Source: CAYVQU01 sp964453155
GTDB lineage: Bacteria > Chloroflexota > Anaerolineae > Anaerolineales > UBA11858
DNA: 23,049 bases
NCBI GenBank assembly: GCA_964453155.1
Contig: CAYVQU010000079.1
Span: 1-23,049 of the forward strand
Direction: 5' to 3'
The notes under the pieces were generated by a model. The model saw only the letters and a program-made list of their open reading frames with translations. It ran no database searches and was not told where the DNA came from. A program made the position numbers and the translations under genes. Of this stretch, positions 7,681 through 14,274 are shown piece after piece. Numbering within the stretch: the first letter of the stretch is position 1; each line of letters begins with the position of its first letter.

Positions 7681-8428
7681 CTGTGTTTATCTGCGGTTTA
7701 ATTTCCCGCCAAACAAAAACCGGATAACCAACCCCTAAAATTGTCGCGAAGACAAACCATTGAAGCGCGTAACTCAGATGCGGCCCAGCAGTGATTTCGA
7801 TGCTGGGTAGACTGGCGTAGGGGAGAATGTCATCACCCGCGCCGGGAGATTGTTGAATGTAGATTGGTAGCAGGGGGTAAGGGAGTTGCGGGGAGAGTTT
7901 CTCAATATTGATGAAGTTCCAGGCCCGAGAGCTTTCACCAGGCTGGAGGGTCGGGTCAGGGCGGCCCCCGAAAGAGGGCTCCTGCGAAAGACGAATGATC
8001 CCATGAATGTCGACGGTGCCCGGTTCTTCAAATTCAGCCCAATCATCCGATTGATAGGCCTCCAGTGGAATCCAGCCGCGGTCTACCAGCACGGCCGTAT
8101 CGGTTCCGGCAATCACCAGGGGAGTCAACAGTCGTACGCCGGGGTGATCCTGCCAGGATTGATTGCGTATAGCCACTTCTTGAGTGTGATCATATTCGCC
8201 AAAAACGTCCACTTCTTGGTATTCCATATTTGCCAGATCAAGATCAAAGACCTCCGGTCCTAACATTATCGCCGGGGCCTCGATCTGCTCCTGGTAATGG
8301 GCGTTAAATGTCTTGCGCTGGGCCAGCCGGTCTAGCTGCCAAAAACCCAGGCGGATCATGACGCCAATTGCTGCGATGACAAGTAGAGAGGTAAATAGCC
8401 ATTTTGGGGAGAAAAGCTGGCGCATCAT
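7667..8428 (-). CDS. SURF1-family cytochrome oxidase assembly protein
   Basis: A 253-residue membrane protein of the SURF1/Shy1 family, which helps insert heme a into cytochrome c oxidase subunit I. It has the expected two-helix layout: an N-terminal helix at about 10-29 running into LGFWQLDRLAQRK, an outer domain with VLVDRGWIP (about 113-121), and a C-terminal helix starting at GPHLSYALQWFVFA (about 215-228). The start is the first of two adjacent ATGs at 8428, with AGAGG about nine bases upstream. It lies two bases after the cupredoxin-like gene and ends the assembly block. Its last residues (about KPQINTAERG) are encoded by repeat DNA at 7667-7700, so the native C-terminus seems to have been replaced or extended by the repeat. 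Confidence 0.92.
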   Translation of the reverse strand: MMRQLFSPKWLFTSLLVIAAIGVMIRLGFWQLDRLAQRKTFNAHYQEQIEAPAIMLGPEVFDLDLANMEYQEVDVFGEYDHTQEVAIRNQSWQDHPGVRLLTPLVIAGTDTAVLVDRGWIPLEAYQSDDWAEFEEPGTVDIHGIIRLSQEPSFGGRPDPTLQPGESSRAWNFINIEKLSPQLPYPLLPIYIQQSPGAGDDILPYASLPSIEITAGPHLSYALQWFVFATILGVGYPVFVWREIKPQINTAERG

Positions 8429-8430
8429 GC

Positions 8431-8934
8431 CTAACCTCTATGTTTTTTTACCGGAAATACCAACAAACTGTAGACAAAAAAGAACATCGCCGTCGGGGGT
8501 CCGGCTAAGGCGAAGGCCTGCAGGCGCGAACGGGCTGTGGTCCGCGGGCTGACGTTGAAATCGAGGTATTGGGAGGGGGTGAAGGTGCAGCCCAGGGTAT
8601 ATTTGTTGGCGTCATCCATGTTCAGGCTGGCGCTGGTCCCGGCGGGGATGTAGAGCGGCCCCAGTTCATGGGGGACGTCGTCGTGATTGGTCACCTGCAA
8701 GGTATCGCCAATGACAAAGGTTAGTTCAGCCGGGATTTCAGGTGGGTTTTCGCCCGCGGCAACTTGTTCAGCAGTGCCGTACGGAATGGTAAGCTCGATG
8801 GTTTCCGGCGGACGGTCTGTTTTCGATTTCTGCAGCCGGTGGGCCGTTTCGTTGATCAATCCTACGAAGCTGAGCGCAATCAGGGCACACAGCAAGAAGC
8901 GGATGAGGTAGGGGGTATATTTAGAAGTCTGCAT
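8431..8934 (-). CDS. Membrane-anchored cupredoxin-like protein of the oxidase assembly block
   Basis: A 167-residue protein with an N-terminal helix (about 10-28), an outer beta-rich domain and a C-terminal helix (about 139-160). The domain segment IPAELTFVIGDTLQVTNHDDVPHELGPLYIPAG has the look of a cupredoxin fold, with H84 and H89, followed by M106 and C116 in YTLGCTFTP. A type I copper site normally has a second His a few residues after the Cys; here CTFTPSQYLDF has none, so it is either a degenerate cupredoxin or a copper chaperone with a different site. Its place between SCO and SURF1 suggests copper delivery to, or quality control of, the caa3 oxidase. No clear Shine-Dalgarno site precedes the ATG. 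Exact function unknown. Confidence 0.7.
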   Translation of the reverse strand: MQTSKYTPYLIRFLLCALIALSFVGLINETAHRLQKSKTDRPPETIELTIPYGTAEQVAAGENPPEIPAELTFVIGDTLQVTNHDDVPHELGPLYIPAGTSASLNMDDANKYTLGCTFTPSQYLDFNVSPRTTARSRLQAFALAGPPTAMFFFVYSLLVFPVKKHRG

Positions 8935-8944
8935 TTTATTGCAT

Positions 8945-8992
8945 GTGATCAGTAAACAGTGACTGACAAATTGTCCACTGATTACTGATCAC
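8945..8992. repeat. 11-bp inverted repeat between SCO and the cupredoxin-like gene
   Basis: GTGATCAGTAA (8945-8955) and TTACTGATCAC (8982-8992) are exact complements. Related pieces (acagtgac, gttcactg) lie around them. The right arm overlaps the TGA stop of the SCO gene, the same arrangement as the repeat at the creatininase stop. It could shape mRNA processing within the operon. Confidence 0.55.
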
Positions 8993-9618
8993 TGCTTACC
9001 GTTCACTGTTTCACTGAGCAACACCGTTAGATCCGCGGCCATCGCTTCCCAGGCCATACCAAAAGGGAATGTCAGGCGCAGGTTTCCGGCCCGGTCAATG
9101 ACGAAGAGGCGGGCGGTGTGGTCGATCAGATAGCCAGAGGCCCCCTCAACTTCGTTGACGCCGACATAAACGCCATAGTCGGCCCAGACCGCTTCCAGGG
9201 CAGGACGGGTGCCGCTCAGCCCGTAGAAGGCCGGGTTGAAGGTGGTAATGTATTCTCCGAGTTTTGCGAGTTCGTCACGCTCAGGATCGACGGTGATCAT
9301 GACGACGTCGAGGTCAGTAGCCTGGTCCCCCAGTTTTTCTTTGACTTGGGTGAGATCATACAGGGTAGTGGGGCAAACATCCGGGCAGAAAGTGTAACCA
9401 AAATAGAGCAGCACAATTCGGCCGCGATGATTAGAAAGCCGGAAAACTTTACCATCGGCGGCGGTCAACTCAAAATCCGGGGCCGGGCTGGGAAAATCGA
9501 TCACCGAACCTTGGTAAACATATTGGGGCTGAAGGATAACCATTGTCACGAAGAGCAATACGGCTAAGGCGAAAAGTCCGATTCCCAATTGGAATAATAA
9601 CTTACGGTTCAAGCGCAC
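8989..9618 (-). CDS. SCO1/SenC/PrrC-family copper chaperone
   Basis: A 209-residue thioredoxin-fold protein anchored by one N-terminal helix (about 10-29). The copper-binding residues of the SCO family are all present: C78 and C82 in FCPDVCPTT and H167 in YLIDHTAR. It loads copper into the CuA centre of oxidase subunit II, which fits the COX2 gene in the same block. The longest reading starts with GTG at 9618. A TTG two codons later (9612) sits about seven bases after AAGGA and may be the true start, since the GTG overlaps that ribosome-binding site. The start lies 13 bases after the deacetylase stop, so these two genes are probably co-transcribed. Confidence 0.93.
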   Translation of the reverse strand: MRLNRKLLFQLGIGLFALAVLLFVTMVILQPQYVYQGSVIDFPSPAPDFELTAADGKVFRLSNHRGRIVLLYFGYTFCPDVCPTTLYDLTQVKEKLGDQATDLDVVMITVDPERDELAKLGEYITTFNPAFYGLSGTRPALEAVWADYGVYVGVNEVEGASGYLIDHTARLFVIDRAGNLRLTFPFGMAWEAMAADLTVLLSETVNGKQ

Positions 9619-9631
9619 ATCCTTAACAGAG

Positions 9632-10573
9632 TTAGTTTTCCTCCCCTATCCAGGGTAGGCGAGTAGCAAATTCCAAGAGTGACAAATCACCATAAATCTC
9701 AATCCGGTGTAAGTAATACAAGTCATTGAGGTTATGGGTCCACTCTTTGCCTAAACCGACGGCGGCGACATAGCCATATTCACTTACTTTTCGACCTACA
9801 TAGGGATCAATCGCCCCAAAGGGATAGGCGAAGGTTTGTACTTCACCCAGGTCCAATTTTCCTTCCAACGATAGTTTTGATTCGTAGACTTCAGCCCGGA
9901 CAATTTCATGGTCTGAGGTTAAATCAACATGATTGTTACTATGATTGCCAATATCCCAACCCGCAGCCAGCATTTCTTTGATTTGTACTTCGTCTACGAA
10001 ATCGTCGGCCCCAATCCGCTTAGGGAGAATATAAATCACCCCGGGGAAATCAAACTTCTGCATGATGGGGAAGGCATTCTCGTAAACGTTAATATGCCCA
10101 TCATCAAAAGTCAGGACAATGGGTTTGGGGGGGAGGTCTGCGCCTTTAAGGAGGGCCTCGAGCAGCAATTCCATGGTGATGGGGGTGTAGCCCCAATTTT
10201 TGAGCGCATACATTTGCGCCTCAAAATCGGGAACTGAGACCTGATAACGATTTTCGAAATCTTCGCCCCGCACATGATGATAAAGCAAAATGGGGACCGT
10301 AACTTCACCAGGGGGATTAAATGCCCAGGTTTGGGTAGCGGTCGGCCCAGAAGTGGCCGTCGCGGTGGGGGGGAGTTCAGGAACTGAGGTAGACGTTACA
10401 GTGGGGGTCGGGCTGGGGAGACTCGGTGTAGGTGTGGCACTAGGCTCAACTTGAATTTCGGGTGTTGCGGCTGCCGATATGGGAGTCGCTTGAGCATTGC
10501 AAGCCGATAGTATTAGACCAAAAAGAACGCTGCTAAAGAGCCAAAATGATCGTAGTTTGCTTGTATTGTTCAT
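9632..10573 (-). CDS. Polysaccharide deacetylase (NodB/CE4) lipoprotein
   Basis: A 313-residue secreted lipoprotein. The signal peptide ends in the lipobox LSAC with the acylated Cys at 25. A Ser/Thr/Pro-rich linker (about 28-85) leads to the carbohydrate esterase 4 domain. The catalytic and metal motif TFDDG is at 155-159 and the second metal motif HSNNH at 211-215. TFAYPFGAIDP follows as the third conserved block. It removes acetyl groups from cell-wall or exopolysaccharide amino sugars outside the membrane. A TATAAT box eight bases before the ATG, and no Shine-Dalgarno site, suggest its own promoter and a leaderless mRNA. It lies between the oxidase genes and the SCO gene, an odd place for a cell-wall enzyme. 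Confidence 0.9.
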   Translation of the reverse strand: MNNTSKLRSFWLFSSVLFGLILSACNAQATPISAAATPEIQVEPSATPTPSLPSPTPTVTSTSVPELPPTATATSGPTATQTWAFNPPGEVTVPILLYHHVRGEDFENRYQVSVPDFEAQMYALKNWGYTPITMELLLEALLKGADLPPKPIVLTFDDGHINVYENAFPIMQKFDFPGVIYILPKRIGADDFVDEVQIKEMLAAGWDIGNHSNNHVDLTSDHEIVRAEVYESKLSLEGKLDLGEVQTFAYPFGAIDPYVGRKVSEYGYVAAVGLGKEWTHNLNDLYYLHRIEIYGDLSLLEFATRLPWIGEEN

Positions 10574-10581
10574 GGCGGTGA

Positions 10582-10587
10582 ATTATA
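10582..10587 (-). promoter_or_regulatory. Candidate -10 box of the deacetylase gene (leaderless)
   Basis: A perfect TATAAT reads on the - strand, eight bases before the ATG at 10573. Transcription would begin at or next to the start codon. No good -35 hexamer is seen 16-18 bases upstream. Confidence 0.4.
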
Positions 10588-10635
10588 ACCGGTTTAAGGA
10601 TGACCCCCAGGGGTGGGATTCAAAATTTCATAGAA

Positions 10636-10680
10636 TGGAATGCAGTTCCGGTGTAAGAGCCGAGACGGAACCACATTCCA
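10636..10680 (-). terminator. Hairpin after the ctaE stop, likely end of the oxidase operon
   Basis: TGGAATG (10636-10642) pairs with CATTCCA (10674-10680), and GTTCCG (10645-10650) pairs with CGGAAC (10666-10671). A 2x2 internal mismatch separates the two stems and the loop is 15 bases. It begins 16 bases after the ctaE stop on the - strand. The following bases are moderately T-rich (ATTCTATGAAATTTTG), so termination may be partial. Confidence 0.5.
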
Positions 10681-10695
10681 AAGCAGATCAAAAAT

Positions 10696-11286
10696 TTAAC
10701 CAGCTACAGTACCAATCAGATATAACGCGGGGTAGAAGAAAATCCAGACCACATCGATGAAATGCCAATAAACCGCGGCGGCTTCGACGCCCCAATGTTC
10801 TTCCGCGCTGTAAACGCCTTTTTTCCCGTTCCGATAAATGATGAACAGGAAAATGACGCCGGTCAGAACGTGGAAGGCGTGCATGCCGGTTAGCATGTAA
10901 AAGATGGCTCCGTGAACGCCGGCTTCTGGTCCGAAGGGGGCGAGTTGCCACTCAACGCCGACGACGCCAATGAGAAAGCCTACCCCCAAAATCAGGGTTA
11001 TGAGGGTGCCCCGTAAGAAGGTTTTCGTGTCCCCGTGAGCGATGGCAGTCTCAGCCCGATTCATGAAGAAGGAGCTGATCAACAGCACGGCAGTGACGAT
11101 CAATCCGAGCCATTGTTCCAGGTGGGGCCGGGTGTTCCCCAGGAGATAAAAACGAGAAACCAGCAGCCCGGCAAAGACAAAACTATCTGACAAGATGAAC
11201 AGCCACAACCCTAACCGGTTAGTGTCGGTTTTATATTTATACGTTGAACGGATATCTTCTAAAGATGTCATTTTAGTGTGTGCCAT
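10696..11286 (-). CDS. ctaE: Cytochrome c oxidase subunit III
   Basis: A 196-residue membrane protein with five hydrophobic segments, the short form of COX3 seen in many caa3 and quinol oxidases. Typical blocks are LGLWLFILSDSFVFAGLL, HGAIFYMLTGMHAFHVLTGVIFL and the C-terminal YWHFIDVVWIFFYPALYL. The frame is open to 11346, but the ATG at 11286 has GGAGG about nine bases upstream and is the better start; it overlaps the end of ctaF by 14 bases. A further ATG at 11271 lies one base after the ctaF stop but has no ribosome-binding site. COX3 stabilises the oxidase core and supports proton uptake. Confidence 0.93.
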   Translation of the reverse strand: MAHTKMTSLEDIRSTYKYKTDTNRLGLWLFILSDSFVFAGLLVSRFYLLGNTRPHLEQWLGLIVTAVLLISSFFMNRAETAIAHGDTKTFLRGTLITLILGVGFLIGVVGVEWQLAPFGPEAGVHGAIFYMLTGMHAFHVLTGVIFLFIIYRNGKKGVYSAEEHWGVEAAAVYWHFIDVVWIFFYPALYLIGTVAG

Positions 11287-11494
11287 TTTTATGGCCCTCC
11301 TCATTGCTGAAAACGCGGCCAATATGCATGTAATTGGTAAGTACAAACCAGGCTTTCAGGAGCGCGATCCCGAACATCAGCCAGGCCCAGTTGAAATCTA
11401 CGGCCGCGACCACGAACTCAATCACCGTCAGCACTGCTAGAATGATGAGCACCGTCACACCAAGTTTGAAAGCTTGTTTTTTCTTGTCGTCCAT
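11273..11494 (-). CDS. ctaF: Cytochrome c oxidase subunit IV (prokaryotic type)
   Basis: A 73-residue protein with two to three hydrophobic segments, of the CtaF/CyoD-type subunit IV family (LGVTVLIILAVLTVIEFV, then WLMFGIALLKAWFVLTNYMHI). The KAxxVxxxYMH motif in the last helix is characteristic. It is a small stabilising subunit of the oxidase. AGGA lies about nine bases before the ATG at 11494. Its 3' end overlaps ctaE by 14 bases, implying coupled translation. Confidence 0.9.
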   Translation of the reverse strand: MDDKKKQAFKLGVTVLIILAVLTVIEFVVAAVDFNWAWLMFGIALLKAWFVLTNYMHIGRVFSNEEGHKNGTH

Positions 11495-11562
11495 GTTTAT
11501 GTCCTAATTTTGACTTGGATTCGGATCGTTATTATGTAGAAATCCGCGTCCCGGTTTAATAG

Positions 11563-11606
11563 CACCCTTCGATATACCCTGCGCTATGCTACGGGTTACT
11601 CAGGAT
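11563..11606. repeat. Dispersed intergenic repeat, copy 3 (CACCCTTCGATA type)
   Basis: CACCCTTCGATA at the left and TTACTCAGGAT at the right enclose TACCCTGCGCTATGCTACGGG, whose ends (ACCC/GGGT) pair. It lies in the 131-bp gap between ctaD and ctaF, inside the oxidase operon, and close to an AAATCCGCGT element at 11540-11549. Same flanks as the copies at 780 and 5291. Confidence 0.6.
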
Positions 11607-11625
11607 ACTGTGAGTTATCTTGTCT

Positions 11626-13488
11626 CTAATTTCCACTCTCTATCGCCTTGACATACGGAGCATCTTTCAACCCGTAATCATAGGGTTCGCCAACCACTTC
11701 AAAGGGATGATGGGCGTAATTATGATCGGGAATGGGGGTTGGTAGGGTCCATTCGGGTGACCGCGATCGCCAGGGATTGGGATCTGCCGCTTCACCGTGT
11801 TTGATGGATTTCCACATATTGTAGAGGCCGACTAGCACCGCTATGAAGATGACAAATCCCGAAATCGTGATGATCAGGTGGGTGAAATCGAAGTTCAAAG
11901 CCGGATCATAATCCGCGATGCGGCGACGCATCCCCAACAGTCCCACCCGCATTTGACCCAAGGACATGATATAGAAGGCTGGGAACATCAACCAGAAATG
12001 CCATTTCCCCAGTTTTTCACTGTACATTTTCCCCGTAACTTTGGGGAACCAGTAGTACACAGCTGCAAAGAAGGGGAAGACATAACCACCGAACATGGTG
12101 GCATGGAAGTGACCGACAATCCAGTACGTATCATGGAGATGGAGGTCGGTGGCAACGGTGGCGTTAGGCGGCCCAGTCAATCCGCCCAGGAGGAAGATCG
12201 TAATGGCTCCCAGCGTGAACAACATCGGCGTGGGGAACTCGATCTTGCCGCGCCAGAGGGTGCCCACCCAGCTAAAGAATTTTACGCCGGTAGGCACTGC
12301 GACCAGCATGGTGGAATACATAAATGGCACTCGTAAATATTCTTCCATTCCCGAAGTGAACATGTGGTGGGCCCACACAAAGAAACCCACCAGGGCGATC
12401 CCTAAGGACGACATCGCGATCCACTTGTAACCGAATAGGGGTTTGCGCACGAAAGGTGGTAAAAGCTCGGAGATGATCCCCAGGCCCGGCAGAATAAAGA
12501 CATAAACGGCGGGATGGGAGTAAAACCAGAATAAGTGCTGGAATAAGATGACATTTCCGCCTTTATCTGGATCAAAGAAGCCCATTCCAAACAGCCGCTG
12601 GAACATGACCATTTGGAAGGATAACCCGATCAACTGAGTGGCCGTCAGCCCGATGATGGCGGTAGCCACTGCCGAGAAGACGAAAATGGGCATCCGGAAA
12701 TAGTTCATTCCTGGGGCGCGCATCCGAATGGTGGTTACGATAATGTTGAGAGACCCTAAAATTGATGAGAAACCGATGAAATATACGCCCAGGAAGAACA
12801 TCTGCATCCCGATGGGGGCACGGGCACTCAGCGGGGGATAGGCGGTCCAACCCGTGTCAAAGCCACCCAGAAATAGGCTGCTCACGACCCAAATTGCACT
12901 CGGGACATTGATCCAAAAGGCGAAGGCGTTCAGCCGCGGGAAAGCCATATCGCTGGCCCCGATCAACAAGGGGACGAGATAGTTCGACATGGCGGCCACC
13001 CCTAATAAAATCGCCGCGATCATGATCATCCCATGCAGCCCGATTAGGGTGTTGAACATATTCAGCTCGACGACCTGTAAACCTGCGGCCGCCAGTTCGG
13101 TACGGAAGATCAGGGCGAAGATGCCGCCCAACCCCAGGAGGGCAACCGCGGTCACGAAATATTGAATTCCGATAACCTTGTGGTCCAGATTGAAGCTGAA
13201 AAACCGCAGCCAACGCGGTTTTTCAGCGGGCCAGTCATGATCATCGGAGGTCGCTTCCCCCTGTGACCATTTAAACCAATCGGTGAAAGCCCCCACCCCG
13301 GTCATGAAACCCATCACGCCCAGAAAACCGCCAAACACCCAGGCCGGTTCAGCCGCCCAAGCCGGCAGACCCATAATCAGGCGGATCAAGGTAACGATCC
13401 CCATCCCAATGAGTAAGCCGATAATTTGATAGATAATCCCGCGTACAAAATCGGTGGATAAAAAGCTTGCTTTTTGCGTTTCTGTCAT
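11626..13488 (-). CDS. ctaD: Cytochrome c oxidase subunit I, A2-type heme-copper oxidase
   Basis: A 620-residue catalytic subunit that reduces O2 to water and pumps protons. Ligands seen: H152 (HGMIM, low-spin heme), H325 in YSHPAVY and H374/H375 in WAHHMFT (CuB), and H460/H462 in HDTYWIVGHFHATM (high- and low-spin hemes). Y329 is the residue that cross-links to the CuB histidine. K403 in VPTGVKFFSW fits the K-channel. The Glu of the HPEVY motif is absent and YSHPAVY is present, which marks the A2 subfamily (as in Rhodothermus caa3). About 98 residues with two extra hydrophobic segments precede the canonical start SFNLDHKVIGIQYF. GGAGC lies before the ATG at 13488. A repeat-bearing 131-bp gap separates it from ctaF. 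Confidence 0.96.
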   Translation of the reverse strand: MTETQKASFLSTDFVRGIIYQIIGLLIGMGIVTLIRLIMGLPAWAAEPAWVFGGFLGVMGFMTGVGAFTDWFKWSQGEATSDDHDWPAEKPRWLRFFSFNLDHKVIGIQYFVTAVALLGLGGIFALIFRTELAAAGLQVVELNMFNTLIGLHGMIMIAAILLGVAAMSNYLVPLLIGASDMAFPRLNAFAFWINVPSAIWVVSSLFLGGFDTGWTAYPPLSARAPIGMQMFFLGVYFIGFSSILGSLNIIVTTIRMRAPGMNYFRMPIFVFSAVATAIIGLTATQLIGLSFQMVMFQRLFGMGFFDPDKGGNVILFQHLFWFYSHPAVYVFILPGLGIISELLPPFVRKPLFGYKWIAMSSLGIALVGFFVWAHHMFTSGMEEYLRVPFMYSTMLVAVPTGVKFFSWVGTLWRGKIEFPTPMLFTLGAITIFLLGGLTGPPNATVATDLHLHDTYWIVGHFHATMFGGYVFPFFAAVYYWFPKVTGKMYSEKLGKWHFWLMFPAFYIMSLGQMRVGLLGMRRRIADYDPALNFDFTHLIITISGFVIFIAVLVGLYNMWKSIKHGEAADPNPWRSRSPEWTLPTPIPDHNYAHHPFEVVGEPYDYGLKDAPYVKAIESGN

Positions 13489-13516
13489 TATTCTGCTCCG
13501 AAGAGGTATTTTGGCG

Positions 13517-14173
13517 TTAGTGAATCGTTAATAACTGAGGAAAATGTCCGGCAATCCCATCCATGATAAATTCGATGGCGATCGAAGCAATGATCATCCC
13601 CATGACCTTGTTGATGATGAGGGTGGTCGTGGGGTTGAAAAATCTCCCCATTGTTGTGGCGCCGCGAAAGGCGAGGTATATAATCACAGCTACCGTCAGG
13701 ATTGCCAGGGCGACCAAGATTAAATGGGCGCTTGAGGGATGCAAACCGGCATAGATGAGCACTGTACTGATCGCTCCCGGCCCGGCTAAGAGCGGGATGG
13801 CCAGGGGAGCGATGGCAATCGAGATGGGGTTTAGGTCTTCTTTTTTAGCTGAATCAGCTCCATCTGTTCCCGAATCTGATCGCAGCATTTCGAGGGCCGA
13901 TAGCAGGAGCAGCAGCCCCCCCGCCACCTGAAAGGCGGCTAACGTGATCCCGAAAAAACCTAATAAGGCATCGCCGGTAAAATTGAAAACTGTCAGGATC
14001 AAAAAATAAGTGATAACCGTAACGAGGGCCACTTGGTTCTTTTTTTTGACATCAAGATGATCGACATAGCTGACAAAGACGGGCGTAGCGCCTAAGGGGG
14101 CGGTGATCGCCAGCAAACCGAACAGCAATTTTGAATATTCTGTCCAATTGAGTAATTCAGACCAATCAAACAT
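13517..14173 (-). CDS. MarC-family integral membrane protein
   Basis: A 218-residue protein of the MarC/NAAT family with six predicted helices. Typical features are the N-terminal ITAPLGATPVFVSY motif, an inner polar loop (SGTDGADSAKKEDLNP), and the mirrored IAPLAIPLLAGPGAIST motif in the second half. The family's function is unsettled; the old link to antibiotic resistance was withdrawn, and some members transport amino acids. A GAGG lies about eight bases before the ATG at 14173. The gene sits between ctaC and ctaD, 28 bases before ctaD, so it is probably co-transcribed with the oxidase. That position is unusual and suggests an insertion into the operon. Confidence 0.9.
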   Translation of the reverse strand: MFDWSELLNWTEYSKLLFGLLAITAPLGATPVFVSYVDHLDVKKKNQVALVTVITYFLILTVFNFTGDALLGFFGITLAAFQVAGGLLLLLSALEMLRSDSGTDGADSAKKEDLNPISIAIAPLAIPLLAGPGAISTVLIYAGLHPSSAHLILVALAILTVAVIIYLAFRGATTMGRFFNPTTTLIINKVMGMIIASIAIEFIMDGIAGHFPQLLTIH

Positions 14174-14216
14174 TGGATACCTCGCTAGCAGGTTACAAGT
14201 TGAAGTTGTTGGTTCA

Positions 14217-14249
14217 AAGTTGCCAGCGGATCATCTCAACTGGCAGTTT
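14217..14249 (-). promoter_or_regulatory. Hairpin between ctaC and the MarC gene
   Basis: AAGTTGCCAG (14217-14226) pairs with CTGGCAGTTT (14240-14249) apart from two positions. On the - strand it follows the ctaC stop by about 25 bases and has no T-tract, so it may be an attenuator or mRNA-processing site rather than a full terminator. The rest of this 101-bp gap is made of imperfect GTTGAAGTTG-like repeats. Confidence 0.35.
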
Positions 14250-14274
14250 ATTACGATAAACTTGACACCTTTTT

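Noticed and set aside
11287..11346. 20-codon extension of ctaE to an upstream start
   Set aside because: It runs deep into ctaF, and the GGAGG-preceded ATG at 11286 fits COX3 N-termini better.
13843..13860. AGCTGAATCAGCT palindrome inside the MarC gene
   Set aside because: Within coding sequence for the polar loop, short, and not near a start site.
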